The position numbers and the translations under genes are program-made. A DNA stretch of 64,000 nt from Daphnia carinata (taxonomy: Eukaryota; Arthropoda; Branchiopoda; Diplostraca; Daphniidae), in the NCBI RefSeq assembly GCF_022539665.2, contig NC_081333.1, positions 6,012,971 to 6,076,970 of the forward strand. Reading direction: 5' to 3'. Shown piece by piece: positions 41,118 to 54,900 of this stretch. How positions within the stretch are numbered: position 1 is the first letter of the stretch; each line of letters begins with the position of its first letter. Below the pieces are notes generated by a model, which saw only the letters and a list, made by a program, of their open reading frames with translations, did not search any database and was not told where the DNA came from.

Positions 41118-41990
41118 TTTTGCAGCCGTTATGACATTCGCTTAACAACATCCAGCCCTGAGTATCCAAAATCAAACGGATTGGCGGAAAGGACAGTGCA
41201 GACTGTCAAAGAATCTTTCGTAAAATCAAAAGGCGAAGGCAAAACCCTCCTCGATGTACTACTAGTCCTTCGGTCCACACCAGTGGGCAACGGGTTGCCA
41301 TCTCCAGCAGTGTTACTCCAAAAGCGCAACCTTCGTGGCGGATTGTTGTTCACTAAACGAGCTCTGACGTTCAAAGAAGTTGATGAGCAAGCCGTGAAAG
41401 CCCTACTCCAACGCCGCCAAGCAAATCAAGCGTTTACTGCGTCAATGCAGACAAAGGCCCTTCCCGTTCTGACAGTAGGCACCCCCGTTCGGGTACGGAT
41501 CTCAAATAAGTGGATTGAAGTCAGTGTGGTGAAGTCAGTGTGCCCGCAACCGAACTCGTACATCGTGAGTACCAATTGTGGCCGTCTATTCAGGCGAAAT
41601 AGGCAGGCGATAAATGTAAACAAAGCGGCCCTGAGTCAGTTTAAAAAACCGACATCTGTGGGGACCGAAGATGCTCAACGGCCTCGTCCAGTTAACACAC
41701 CTAGAGTGATCAGAACATCGGCACTCTTTCTGAGGGATTGGAACCCAACAGTTGTAGATCCCAATGCAACTACACCCACAAACCGCAATGTCACTCTGGA
41801 GCAACACCAAGCGGTTGAGAATCTGAACAGCCCGGGGGACTCCAGGGAAGCGTTCCATGGGTTTGAACCAGCAGCCCAGAGTCCTTCCCCTACTAGAGGG
41901 ACCTCAAGACGCTCAAATTCAATGGAAGCAAGAGTCTTATTCCAGGATCAACAACGCCCAAATAGATCTCTCGGTGTGTTCGGGGGATGA
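41118..41990 (+). pseudogene. pol: Element 3 integrase C-terminal part
   Basis: After the break at 41117 the integrase core continues (SSPEYPKSNGLAERTVQTVK with the catalytic E) and runs to a stop at 41990. The tail lacks a clear chromodomain and is basic with a proline-rich, low-complexity end. Confidence 0.75.
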
Positions 41991-42208
41991 GAGAGTGACC
42001 CGTTCCGGTCTTAGATATGGAATCAGCAAATAGCCCCAATAGTAATTCAATACGGTCAAGAATCAAGTTTATCTGTATCCCAGACTAGCGCTCCACCAAG
42101 TAATATTGTCAACATTCACTGTATGTCTATTGACTCAGATTGTATTGTTTTGTTTTGTTCCTTGTTTCGTTAATAAAGAAAGGGAGATGTTGTATAGTCA
42201 CTAGTTGT

Positions 42209-44053
42209 TTTTCTTAGCTCACCTCTAAGTATTTTATATAAAATTTTAAAAAACCTAGTCTTAGCATTACGCTTATGGGGAAAAACCGGGTGTGCCTATT
42301 TCTTGAACGAGGACCTAGAGCCTTAGCGGTAAGATCTGCAAAAAAACTAAGTATTAGTGAACTGTAGATCACGACCTAATCTGATCAGCAAAAATTTAAA
42401 AAAAAATCTACCTGTATCCATTAAATAGCAATGGGAGTTTAAAAAACACCGTAGCGCCATAAGAATACACGTAAATGGAGGAGGTCTGCCTAATAATTTG
42501 GTGGGTACTGTATATTTCTCTACTTTTTTCTCTATGGAGAAACACGCTTTCGCGTGTCAAGCTTTTACGATTCACCGAGAAATCGGTAATCATTGGGGTA
42601 AAAGGAAAAGGTTTAAACTGGGCTAATGCAGCCATTGGAAAGGTTACCCAAAGCATAAATAAAATAGTCAATAAGTCATTCCCAAAGGCAGTCTTGAGTC
42701 AAGCTTAAGCGGCTTCGGTATGGTAACATCTAAATGTGACAGATAAACGGTGGATTTCTCGAAAGTCAATGATCAAATTTATTTCCGACGAATTGGTTAA
42801 GATTCGAAAACTCTAGATGCTTTTGAAGTTTGAATATGCAAGTGGGAGAGAGACTTGATTCGTAATAGCAGTTCTCTTTTTTAAGCACGCCTTTGAATAT
42901 GAAATTATGCAGTTAACGTCGCTTGGTGGAAATAATGAAAAATATGGAAACAATCAACGTAGGTTCTGTGCAGAGTTCACGGTAGCCGGGGAAATAGGTA
43001 CTCGATCCAATATAGAACCCAGAGAAATCAAACTTATAGGAATCGGTAAGTTAACCAAATGTTCCGTTTGCACCCAGTACGAGTCCTTGTCGAAATCCAT
43101 TATTTTTTATTGCGAAAATACATTTAAGAACAAAAAATGTCAAGAATTTTTGGAGACAGGGACGCCGAACCACGTAATGCTACTTGTAATAATTCCCTTA
43201 ATAATTCCCCTATAGTTAATATACAGTATATATTAGTTATTATATATAAAAGATATGCTGTATAGATAATACTGTAAGTCAAAAACTGTTAGGGTTGTTA
43301 AACTAAAAATTTTGCTAAAATAAAAAGCCCTTATGTCTATTACCCAAATAGGTTGAAATTTTTTCTTCTAATAAGTCAAGAGTTAATTTTTTGCGATATT
43401 TATTTCAATAGCCGCGTCGTCCGATTGGCGTTACGCTCCTCGAATAACGGAACAAGATGATTTGAGGTTACATACAAATATTCTTCATAGATTGAAGCAT
43501 ACTGGTTACTGGAAAAAGCTAGCAAAGTACAAGCTGCTTGATATGACCATACTGTCGTGCGAATGTAGACAACTACAGTATATGAACGAATATCAATTTA
43601 TCAAAAGAATAACAGGAACGTGTTAAAAAAACGTGGCAAGAAATGTCTAATAATAAAATATTTATTTTTCATAATATTGGTAAGAACATAACTAGTATTT
43701 GAAAACAACCGTAATTAGAATCGCTGTCATCGCTGTACAATACGATTTCCCCAACAATATGCTCTGACACATACATGGGAAAATGAATCTCATCCGATAA
43801 AATAAATAAGAAAAAAAACGTACAATTCAAAAGAACTTTGGAAAGGAAAAAAAATCTTTGAAAAACGAAAAAGCGACCGGCACTTTTTCACAATTTCGGA
43901 CGTTAGTTTCTCATAGAATACACGACGTGATAACGTCGAACAGTAAATTAGTTTTGACAAAAGCGAGGCACTTTATATAAATCGTACGTCTGTCAATAAA
44001 GAAATTCAAAGGAGCTCCTGTACGGTTGCGGCCCAAAAAAAAACGGTCAGCTT
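42209..44053. other. Non-coding stretch with a few weak ORFs
   Basis: Short plus-strand ORFs at 42907-43215 (102 aa, cysteine pairs CSVC and C-x-FKNKKC) and about 43410-43625 (WRYAPRITEQDDLRLHTNI ...) are in the same direction and could be debris of one gene, but I cannot name a domain. The lower part must contain the 3' UTR of the peroxidase gene. Confidence 0.3.
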
Positions 44054-47000
44054 TCATTCATCGTTTTTCTCTTCTTCCAAATTTATCTGTGAGCGAGCTA
44101 GCGCCTCTGGTATGGGACGAGGAAGTTCTTCCACCCAGTCGTCTTCAGGCTGCAAGAGCGGCATAGGTCTTGATCCATGTCCTTTTGATGGCGATCCGTC
44201 TTCGGCCTCGTACTCATCCGTGTGTTGGTATGTAACACTGCCAGCCTTGATCGAATTCGTGGAGACTTCATCTTCCGGTAAGACGTTAGCGTGGAAAGAG
44301 GTTGCTTTGGCTTCAGTTTCTTTCCAGGCTCTCAAATCCATTTGGAGAATGATTCCGCCGCGGCAAGACACTCGAGGGTTCCTGTTAATATATAATCATT
44401 AAAATTGTAAAATTAAAATATGACACTACTACTCTTTGAGGAGCAAAGAATAAATATTGATGTGTTCGTACGTATTGGAATCTGGCTGAAGCATGACCCA
44501 AGGTTGAATAGTTTCGGCGTCGTCCAAATTATCGCAAATGATTCTGGCCAAAGTGGAACGTCGAAGTTCACGAAGTTGGCTATCAGTGAAGGCGTTGGGT
44601 ACGTCCCCGTTCTCATACCAAAACCGATCTCCTGTTCGGTCGCAAAACATTTTCGGTTGAACACCACTGTTTGAAGGCCACTCCATAATCAGATATTTGA
44701 TGTACCTTGGCGTAGATTGAGAAACTGCTGGGCAATAATGCAAGCAAAAGTCGGGCCAACCATGCCACCCACAACGGGTTTTTCGGCCATAGCGCCAGGA
44801 AAGAGGTCGATATCTTCCAGGCTGTTGTAAGCGATTCGGAGTCGGCCGACGGTATCGTCATCCATAATTGAGAGAAGCTGGCCCCAGTTGCGAATCGGAG
44901 TCAAACCGCAAGCTTCTCGCCACACGACGTATGGTGGAATGCCGTGGTCGCGGGCACGTTGGATGTTGAGAGCCATCAGATCCATTCCGAACGGTTTGTC
45001 TATACGATCACATCATCCATTTTATTTTAAGACTTTTCTTTTTCTTTTTGTGTGTATGTGTTTCTTTTTCTTACTGCTGGTTTGGAACAAATGGTTGGTC
45101 AACTCGTCAACGATGTACTCGTCACGCCTCATAGCAGGCTGAGTGCACATGCCTAGCAAAATCCGGTCGACAGCGCCGATGTTGTGGATGGGCGTCGGAT
45201 CCATCAGCTCCTTCCGCAGAGGAGTTCCTTTTTGTTTAGAAAAAATTAATTCAGCATTCATAGAAGAAAAGTAATTCGTCACGTGATAACTTTAGTCCTC
45301 ATGTCTATTTTTTTTTTGCCCTACTGCTGCGCACTTACTGTACGGTAGTAGCTGATGGAAACGGTTACAGCGGTTCAAGTTCTTCGGAATAAGTGAATGT
45401 CCAAAACGGAAGGCGGCTGTCCCGAAAGAGTTGGCAGCCATGGCATTGATGCTGCTGTTGTAGCCATAATAGAATCCGCGGCGCTTGAGCCGCAAATCAA
45501 AAACCTCAATCACGCGTTCGCCTGTTGTCAGAATACGAACCAGACAATTAAAATGATTTCACACGAACGTTAATGTCAACGTTAAATCTTGAAATTGTCC
45601 TACCAAGAACGATAGGAAGGAATTCATTGTATGTGATGTGTTGCATCTGGGCCCCTACAATCTTGCGAGCCTCTGTATAATGAAAGAGAAAAGAAGTTCA
45701 AATCAATGGGCACTTTTCCAATCAAATCATTTTTGATTTTACTACCGTGAAAGAGACGTTCATCATTCCAATGCGGATTCAAATCGGCCAATTTTCTGAC
45801 GAGGCGGTTATGTTCACGCATCCAGGCCGTATGCATAGAGGACAAGCCTATTCAAAAGTACCATGTGTTTTAAGTGAGTTATTATAATTTTTTTCTATTT
45901 TTTTGCGATGATTACACGTTGTTGTTACTATGAATAACCATAGTTATACCATGTGAAGAAGTTAGAAACCTTTAGCTCAAAAGCTAACCGCGTGAGTAAG
46001 GTGTGCCATATCTGTTAAATTTTACTGACAACCCGAGCATGTCGAACAAAATGTTACCTGGTTGTTCGTTGGTACGACTGTCGCCTCCTTTGAAACAATG
46101 CATATTGGGCGAGTGCGTGCGGCATTCGTCGCTAAATGGCTTCTCCAAGACGGGCAGTAGAGCTTTGCGGAACATCATTTCGCGGCACTTCATCATTCCT
46201 ATTCGTTCAATAGTTATATCAGCTTTTCAGATCATGAAATAGAATTTTATAAATAAGCAACGATTATGAGCAACAGGAATTATTATTATTATCTCTTATT
46301 TTTAGAATTAAACTTAAAATAAATATTGCCGGGTAACATGATAGGCAGGAAAACGACTTGTAGCATTCAGTACCTTTACTATAAAGCCGAAGAGAGCTGA
46401 GTAGCTTATCGGTGCTGCCGTACACATTTGACGCATCAAGGTATGAAGTGATCTGATTGATTTGTTCGCGAGGACCGATCAAGCATCCTTCTGATGGAGA
46501 CGGACTGGAGCGTACGAAATTCAGGCAAGTCACGTTGTATTTGCCGTAGAACGCGTCATCAGATGGTACTTCAATAGGCATACAATCCGGATGCTAAACA
46601 ATGTAATAAATACGGTTACTGGGTGAATCAATGTAAATTGTAAAATAAAAAAATCTATTTAAAAATGATGGTGTTACGCACCCTATTCTCTTTCAGTACT
46701 TGTTCCTGTCCGTCCTTATTGCAACACTGCGGAATGCTGCCGTTGAAGCCTCTTGTCTGTGCAGAAGCTGACGAATAAAAAAATAACTAGTTGAAAAAAA
46801 AACTATCGAATTATAGTATAGGAAGTGTCTAAGTTACATGTAATGTCGTGATCAAGGAATTGGCCCCACTGCATCACCATAGTCGTGAACTGAGTAGTGG
46901 TTATATTGCGATGGCGATGGACCAGAGCACTGACTGCACGGGCACTTGGCAATGGGCCTCCTTGTACGGACCGACGGAATGCCTCCACCGAGTCGCCGTA

Positions 47001-47946
47001 TTCGGCCGGTAAGAAGCGCTGGAACGGCCTGAAAGAGGCCCCCCATTCCGGGTGGTCCATGTTGTTGCAAGTGCCGTCGCCCGTTCGGTACAGAGCGCTG
47101 AATGGCGGACATTTGATTGTTTCAGCTTTTAAAGGGCATTCAGCGTAGAAATCGGTGTTACGCAAAGATATTCGACCTTCGTCGCCGAAACGGTTCCGTT
47201 GATTGATGGTAAATCTATGGCGAACGCACGATTTCAATTAACAATTGATGTGGGAACTACGTAGGGTAAAATTTGATGTTAACTGACTTATCACGGAGTA
47301 AAGCGTAAGCTTTAAGAGTCGCAAAACCGTATCGGGCAAACTGTTTGGTGATGGCGTCTTGATAATTAAAGGCAGCAACGCCGGCCGCCGGATCGTCTTT
47401 CTTAATAATATGCCCTACATAGCAGAAATTTGTATTCAAATTAGTGAGATTCGTTTAAACAAGAATATTTCACATTCTCTGAATACCTTCTTTGTAAAGG
47501 CGAGGCTCTAGGTCGTTTATGAGGTAATCGGACGCATTAAGGCCGGCGCCGAAAATGTGTTCAATCAGCTGAATCTGTTCGGGACTAAGTCCGTCTGGGT
47601 CACGCTCGCTTTTCTGTTGTTCGCGTATCAAGTTGAGCATGATGGCGAACGGCAATGTTTGTTGCTTCGGTGATGAAGCAGCAAGTCGTTGGGCAGGTGG
47701 GGGGTCCAGTTCATGGTGGTTAGAAGCGTCGGCAAGCGTCCAGCAGCCAAAAAGCGGCCACAAGCCGGCGAGACCAACCACCAAACGTAGCCAGGTCGAC
47801 AACGGGAAAGAAGGAATGCAGTGCGACGTCGTCCTAGTATCGTTCAACAGACCAGTCAAAAAAAAAAAAAAAGAAAATGACAAAACATTAGGTACTTGGC
47901 AGTTTTCATCAATATTCATCAACAGTAACCGCTCCCGAACGAACAT
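44054..47946 (-). CDS. Secreted animal heme peroxidase (chorion peroxidase-like)
   Basis: Thirteen exons with fitting GT-AG phases: 47487-~47946, 47288-47414, 46838-47214, 46682-46767, 46374-46593, 46058-46198, 45746-45847, 45604-45672, 45339-45521, 45075-45227, 44706-44999, 44472-44631, 44054-44381. The protein of about 860 aa has a hydrophobic leader ([18 protein letters not shown]), a propeptide, then the peroxidase domain: distal His in [11 protein letters not shown], calcium/Arg region [14 protein letters not shown], proximal His in [10 protein letters not shown], and [13 protein letters not shown]. An acidic tail of about 100 aa follows. There are no Ig or leucine-rich repeats, so it is not peroxidasin. 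It should oxidise substrates with hydrogen peroxide outside the cell, such as tyrosine cross-linking in cuticle or eggshell. The true start codon is unresolved; the first exon may extend upstream or be preceded by another. Confidence 0.9.
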
Positions 47947-48003
47947 AATTTTTTTTTTTAGCCAGAAAGGGAAATAGAGCGGACGCGCTATAGAGCAACC
48001 CAA

Positions 48004-49590
48004 TGAGGCCAGCAGAAGATTTTTTTTTTTTTTAAGAAGGGGATTTTTCTTTTCTTTTTTCTTAGCCTTCCGTGTACTTCTTGGAACAAGAAAGGAGACA
48101 ATGGAGACCGTAAATTGACAAATCTTTGGACTGTGAAGTAGGACGCACGGAAATGGGTTCTGCGTGATCCAAAAGGCAACGACAAACCAAAGAAAAGAAA
48201 ATTACCGTCCTCGCATTGGTACACCGATAAAATCCTATGAAAATATTGGGGCTGGCATGGAAGGTTGGAATAGATCTCTGATCCCGGGTTTTTCCCGTCA
48301 CTGCCATTCTGCGTTCCAATTAAACTTCTACGCATTCTATACCAGTGGTTATAGATAGATAACAACGCCGAGATGTATACTACCTAGGTATGCTGTGCTA
48401 CATCATGCAGAAGGAATAAAAAAGAACCCAGAAAAGATAGGACAACTGAAAGCGGATGTGGGTTAATTTGGCACAACAAAAATGCGGCTGTCATACAAAG
48501 GACGACAATCTTTGCTATTGAATGCCAGAAGCTTGTGCCAACTCAGACATATGCATTCAGTTTATTCATAGTTCATCGCCTTTTGCAGTATATGCACGGC
48601 TGGATGCACTATGCATACAAAGATGTTGAACGAGAGAAAGAAATAGAGACACATCTCGGGCAGTCACACAAAGAAAACCGAAAACAGTCCAAGTCGACAA
48701 ACTTAACCTACTTTCTCTTTAATTCCTCCGGCCGTCCTACTCCCCCTTTCGTATTTTTTATTGAGTTATTTTTCGTTCTTTACCTTGTTATCGTATCTAT
48801 ACATCGTACATTGAAAGTCACGGACAAATGAGAACTCGACTTATTTTCAGTTGGCTGTAACCAAGTGAAATTTGTTATTGCCAAGGCAGGAAATGCGAAC
48901 CGGTCTTGGTGTCAAACGTGATAGCTCGAATCAAAAGTAATTGATCAAGTCGGACAGATGGCAGAATGGAAGATAAGTCTTCTTCCGTGAATAGGAATTG
49001 GGGTGGAAATGGGAACAGAAGAAGAGATCGTGTTATGCGGTACGAAGTGATTTTCCTTCAGTCGCCTGAGGTACCCAAATGATTACCGTGACCGTACACG
49101 TGCCTTAGAATCAAACCTAAACCCAAAGTAAAATACATCATGCAAACACGTTCAATGAATAATAGCTACAGCCACAACTGTTTTTTTTTGGGGGGGGGGG
49201 GGGGGGGGGTAGAGATGGGGAGGGGGAGGACTCTGGAGTTTGAACAAGTTGGGAAATCAACGGACACTCATAACACAAACCAATACAAATAGGAATAAGA
49301 AAAGAAAGGAAAAACAAAGGAAGAAGATGGAATTGTGAATTATGATTACCTTTCGGAAGACGTGGCTATTTTTTGCGACATTTCTCGGCGTTTACTGATT
49401 GAATAGCAGCTACTGAACCAAACAGGATTTTTGCCGTGACCTGATGAGGACGATACAAAGTAAATGTATAAACAACAAATGAATAAGGCAACGAATCAAC
49501 TTCTAATAAACTTTGGCGGAAACTTCCATGAGCACTAGCACAAGGGTATAATATGAAATTTTGTTATATAGTACGGTAGATTTACAGTAC
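48004..49590. other. Probable intron or upstream region of the peroxidase gene
   Basis: No convincing exon is visible. The stretch holds T- and A-runs and the long T9G20 tract. Confidence 0.35.
49181..49209. repeat. T9G20 homopolymer tract
   Basis: Nine T are followed by twenty G, then a G-rich AGAGATGGGGAGGGGG. Such G-runs can form G-quadruplexes and are prone to sequencing error. Confidence 0.9.
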
Positions 49591-49591
49591 C

Positions 49592-50130
49592 TGAACACGA
49601 CCGACGTCTGGATAACCGGATGAACAACACGAGTGATTGTAGTTGGTAAACTGTTGCTTCTGTTGGTAGTTGTTGTTGGCGCTTCCGTTGTTGTTATTGT
49701 TGTTGGCGGCCGCGCTACTACTGCTGCCAGTTCCACTGCCAGATCCGATCCCAAACTGAGCGGCACCAAGTCCGCGTTCGCCGCTCATATTTCCCTCTTG
49801 TTCCGTCAACGGGTCGGGATTGGAATACGATTTCGTCACACCTCTGTTAGAGGAAGACGTGGCAAAAGTAGGCGGTGGAGGAGGAACGTGAAGAGGGATG
49901 GAAAGGAGAGAGAGTTTAGCCTCAACGGGTGGAATGGGGTGGAACGAGGGTGGAACGGGGGTGGAAGCACAGAGGGTGATGATTGCTGGGAACCACGAAG
50001 ATGGAGAGTCGTGGTAAAAGAAAAGAAGCAACGGGAGGGAGAAGGTCTCAAATTGGTATGATACTAAAATGAAGAGGGTGGAGAGAGTCACGAAAACGAC
50101 GTCAGTGGCGCCCGGCGTCGAAGTAGCCAC
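49592..50130 (-). CDS. Candidate upstream coding exon with N/S/G-rich sequence
   Basis: A minus-strand frame opens at ATG 50130 with a hydrophobic stretch (TDVVFVTLSTLFILVSYQF) and then proline-, serine-, glycine- and asparagine-rich low-complexity sequence, ending at a GTACTG donor near 49591. It could be the first exon of the peroxidase gene. Against this, the donor leaves phase 0, while the only good acceptor in front of the next exon (ACTAG near 47850) needs another phase. Confidence 0.3.
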
Positions 50131-50936
50131 TAATAGATAAACGCGGGGTAGAGACGCGCACCAACGAGCTCGATCTTCTTGGCAGCGGTGATAGCAAATG
50201 ATAGTGTTTTCTCTTCTATCTCAACGCACTGAGGCCCGTCTTCCAGGTGTTCTAATAACCTCGTTTCTTGTAGAATAACGATTGAAAATGATTCCTCCTT
50301 TCCTGGTTTCTCTTCGGCTGCTGCTGCTACTGTTGATACCTTGTCTTTTGTGCTCGGTTTTTGTCTTCTTTACTTTTTCGCTCTCTCTTGTAACTTTCAG
50401 CTGACTGATTGCGACCGAGAGCGGGACACCGGAGAGCTACTGACTGGACGAAACTAGCACGGCTGACTGGAAGCTAGACACTAGTGATCACTAGCTTTTA
50501 GCAGTAAGAGAGCTTGTAACAACAGAACGGCAAGCAGGTTAACAGAGAAAGAGCGAGAGAGAGAAATAGACAGACAGACAAGAGGCTGTTGTGCTAGCTA
50601 GTGATGTGTGTTTGTGTGCTGGATCCATCCAGTCCAGCTGCCTCGCCCCCTCCTCTCTGTTTTGGTTTTCTGTGTGTATGTTTTTTGTTTCTTGTTTTTT
50701 TTTTTCCTCCTCTTTTTTCACCAAAAGCATATAAATTTATCAAGAAATAACTCTAAAAAAGAAGGGACGGAAGGCGAGTCAAAGAGCGGCAAGCAATGCC
50801 GAGATAAGGGTTAAAGGGAGTGTCCATGATGTGATGGCCAGGTATAGAGTGTGATGCTAAGCGCTGACTGCGGCTGCTGCTGCTGGCCCTTATTCAGGAC
50901 GACCTGACCCACCAACCAACCACCATCCGAACCGTT

Positions 50937-50939
<3 letters not shown>

Positions 50940-50974
<35 letters not shown>
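50940..50974. repeat. (CT)17 microsatellite
   Basis: An uninterrupted CT run of about 34 bp. Confidence 0.95.
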
Positions 50975-50977
<3 letters not shown>

Positions 50978-51483
50978 ACAGGTTCCAACTACCTGTCCCC
51001 TAGGCTTGTTTATGCACAACGTGCCATCTACGGGACCGGACAGGTTCTCGTCATCATCATCATCAGCACGTACCATCGGCAGACTCCAGTGGTCAACCGT
51101 ACCCTATAGAAAACACAACACATACACACATACAAGCATATACACACACACAGATCTGATGATAATATCCCGGCTGGATTTGCGGTTGAATCTCAGATGA
51201 AAACGATCGTCAATGGAAATTGACAATGGGAAAACTCTGAGGGGAAGCTGGAAAAGGATAAAAACGAGGCCGAGAGAACGAGTTGAAATAAAAAGAAAAA
51301 TTTAGAAAAGAAAAAGAAAAAAAAAAAATAAGACAATAAACAAAAGAGAGAAAAGCCCAGGTGCTGACGCTGGATGAGAATGGGGGCAAGATTGGGCGTG
51401 GTTTGGGGTAGATGGGGGCGGAGTTGACCCACGATGCTCACGGGCGGTGTGGTCAACCTTGACCGCTCGAATGCACGGTGCCA

Positions 51484-51509
51484 CTGTGTGTGTATGTGTG
51501 TGTGTGTGT
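51484..51509. repeat. (TG)n microsatellite
   Basis: TGTGTG units with a single TATG interruption. Confidence 0.85.
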
Positions 51510-51950
51510 TGTGCCAGTATAACAGGCGAAACCATTAACAGGGATGGAAAGCTGTATCACGTCCGTGTAATCAGTATTGAGGCGTAAAACGTAGGAAATT
51601 CCCTAAAAAAATATTCAATAAAAAATAAAGAAGATAAATTAATTTCGAACACATATACAGAAAATATTTTTTAAAAACAAAGTCAGCATTTTATTTATTG
51701 AATGATTGCATTATTTTCCGTTTTTAAGGGGGAGGGTTCTTCGTTGTAATTTCTGAGGTCACGTAATCACTTCCCCTCACGCAGCCCCTATCTGCAACTC
51801 GGTGCGCATAGAGATGGCGTACCTAAGCACGCCATTTACTGCATAAATGTGTATTGAAGCCAAAAGGATGGAAACGTGATTCAACGTCCATAAAAGGGCA
51901 GTTGAAAGGCCAAGAGGACTGAGTCAGTCGGTCACCGACCAAGAAACCCA

Positions 51951-54900
51951 CAAAGAACTAGGTCATCATCCAACTCCTCAAACCCATCATCTTACTATTA
52001 TATCTCTTGCACTGTGTGCAAGGCATTTGAGACGTGGGGCTTACACCAAATTTCCGGGAACTTTTTGCCATCCGCTTTAATGCACAAGACAAGGATGAAT
52101 GGTTGATCAGAACAGAAAAAAGACAGATTGACAATGGATTGTCTGATTTATACTTTATTTTTGTCTTTCGCACGAATTTTTTTGTTTTTCATTCAAAGCT
52201 CGTTTAAGTCAATTTGGTCGTGAACTTCGTTTAATAAAAAATATACATTTTTGTTTGTTCTCTTTTTTACAGGACATCCGGGCTGCGTTCCGCCCTTTGT
52301 TACCGACTTTGGGGTTAATAGACCAAACGGTAGAGACAATTTTAAAAAGCAGATGAAACTAGTTTGATGGTCTCTGCGTACTCTCGGCTATCCACCTCAA
52401 TCGGTCATCTTCCCTTATGAGCTTATGCTTCGAATATACACGTGAATACGTTGGTATGGTGCTCTAGTGTTTCAGAGTCTGTTGCTACGTACGCTCGTCA
52501 TGAACCTCATTCTTGAATGTCAAACGCATGGGTATTATGACAAATGTGGGCTGGAGTGAGACCCGGAAGACCATGCAAATATGTACATTTTGTGCAACGA
52601 ATACAAATTGATAAGAGTAACTAGGCTGAAAGTGTCTTTTTAACGCTTTCCTATACTCATTCGACTAAAGCAGTGGGCACAGGTTTTTGCTTAATGTCTG
52701 TCGTTCACGTCGTTGTAAAAGGAGGTAAATTCGATTGTTACATCGGGTTTCTTTACAATGCGAGGTAGAGGGCATTCAGGTGTTATTCAGGCAGTCGGGT
52801 GTTGTTCAATCAATGATTGCCATATTTGCCAGCACAAAGATGACTCGCGTGTGACGTCGAATACATAACGGAAATGTAAGCAACACTCCTGATCCCGCCA
52901 CGCGAACAAAGGTAAACTTACAGACAAAGGGATTCGAAAAACTTCTTGTTTTCCTTGCGCTCCTTTTTCCCGAAATTCAACTGAACTCGAACGCATGAAT
53001 TTATCGTAAACTACACAGATCATTGTAAAAGACTTAGGTATTGAGTGACATTAAAGCATTTTCGACCGCACCATTTTATCATTTGTCTTTACAGTACTAC
53101 TACCCAAAAGGGTGGCCTTCACCTTGCCCTACATTTTTTCAAATATATTCACACTGTGAAGTGCTTCTGTAGAGGCCAACGGCTATACATCTTTGGTATG
53201 GTTTTTTGTTTCCTTGGACCTCGCCCCTCTGCCCTGCACAAAACAATGGCAAAAACCCTAGTTTCGTCTTTTTTCATCGGGCTCTTGAGATGATGGTTCG
53301 ATAGTTCTTTTGCATCTGAGCCAACCACATTATTATGCGTTTAATAGCTGAACCCACAAAAAACAAAAGAAAAAAACGAATAATGATAAAAAGAACTCGA
53401 TTGGTCAGCAAGAAGTGCCGTTAACAGTATTTCCGGTTCTGCTCAGAAATCGTCTTTTGGCTTTTTATTTTTTTATTTACGATTTTGTTACTTTGTCCTT
53501 TGGTTTTTGTTCTCCAAATTAAAGCTGATGGAATATAAATGTCGAAAACGACGGCTTTAGCAGCACGCTCCACCTTGAGGCGGTGTCGGTTGAACCCTAT
53601 TTCATGAAACGGTTGTCTTGCGTGCGTTTCCATCCTCATTTGCATGCAGACGTGTATTTCGTAACATCAATGTTACCTATAATGTTTCACGCTGGCCCGT
53701 AGGCCTATGAAGTCATCCACCCGTCTTGTATATAGTTGACGACCGCTAGGTCACGAATAAAGTGGGAAGAAAAAAAAAAAGAAAACTTGAAAAAAAAAAA
53801 AAAAATTATAAAGAAAAACGACCGAGTCATCCTGCGGGCTTGTCAATATTAACACACCCTGTTGACCGCCATCCGTATAACTGTAGATGTGTACCAATCT
53901 TTGCTGTTTTCTGTGATAAGATTTAGGCCAACACTTAAAGCATTGAAAAGGGTTGCAACTTCAGTCGTTATTCACTTCTAAATTATGCGTCTCTTCGTCA
54001 TGCCCCTATAAATTCGATACACCTATGCACATTCATAAATTTTTGTTGTATTGATTTTTTTAAATTTATTTATTTATTTAAATTTCAAATAAAACTCACC
54101 TAGTATGTGCGTAATTTATTTGGCCATCATTATGCCCCTTGTCATTATTTCATTTTTTTTAAATTATTATATTTTCACCAAAATGGTCATTGATGATTAT
54201 CTACATTGCTACTTGGATCTTCGAGTGAATAGTCAAGAATACTTGCCACATCTTTTGTGTGGTTACTACGCTTTCCACTAAAATGTACCTTAAGAATGAT
54301 CCTTTAAAAAAACAAACACACACAGCACTTTCTTTTACAACCTAAATTCTCTACGATTATCAAGTATGGCTTGGTGGGAGCTGGGAGTTACGATAAATGT
54401 AAGGAAGAAAAACAAACTAATTTAAAAGAGAAACTTTTTTGCGATCAAAATAGCTCTATAAATGCTTTTCCTACAGGTGATAAGCTTCAATGGAAAACCA
54501 AAACCTAATGCGAATACCGGACTTAAACAATGGGAAAAGCAACACAGCAGGCGCTAAAAATTTCAATATGCTTTTAGTTTCAATTTGTTGTCGATATATA
54601 CAGGAATGAGTCACACAGGGCGACCACCGTAGCTGGCCACTAACGACCAAAAAATAAAAGGACGGGCAAACCTAAGAAGAAACGAAAATCGAAATCGGAT
54701 GGCCATCGCGTTTTACTTCTACACACATGCTACGATTGTTTTCACAGAGTGAATAAGGCATTGCACCAACAGAAGCCTTCTGTTATTGTAAGAAAAAATA
54801 TATACATAATTGCCAAAAGTAGTAGTTTTTGATTTCTTCCACCAGCCCTTACCCTTTTATTATTTACTGATGAGGTAATTAATTATCCATTAAGAATTGA

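Larger units (their letters stand above)
37662..42208 (+). mobile_element. Element 3: decayed Ty3/gypsy element with tRNA-Leu-type primer site
   Basis: A short LTR-like sequence (TGTTGCATAGTCAGCTGACA ..., 37662-37763) precedes the primer site TGGTGTCAGAAGTA at 37764, which pairs with the tRNA-Leu 3' end as I recall it. Gag, protease, RT, RNase H and integrase follow, and a purine tract (AAAGAAAGGGAGA, ending 42187) precedes TGTTGTATAGTCACTAGTTG at 42188, the start of a 3' LTR that breaks off after about 20 bp. Coding is interrupted by a stop in gag and by frame breaks in pol. It differs from elements 1 and 2 and has no env. Confidence 0.85.
50131..51950. other. Microsatellite-rich non-coding region
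   Basis: Contains CT-, TCA-, CA- and GT-repeats (for example 51033-51065 TCATCA units and 51484-51509 TGTGTG) and poly-A/T runs. The upper part around 50200-50450 may hold the promoter of the minus-strand peroxidase gene. No ORF is credible. Confidence 0.4.

Noticed and set aside
49633..50061. Plus-strand 142-aa ORF rich in V and R
   Set aside because: It is the mirror of the low-complexity minus-strand candidate exon, with no start context or splice support.
51889..51930. Core promoter with CATAAAAG and TCAGTCGG about 30 bases apart
   Set aside because: Spacing is right, but no coding exon follows and no downstream element fits.
52310..52440. Gypsy integrase tail fragment (SLRTLGYPPQSVIFPYELML)
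   Set aside because: Only about 25 residues with a stop; similarity too short to call.
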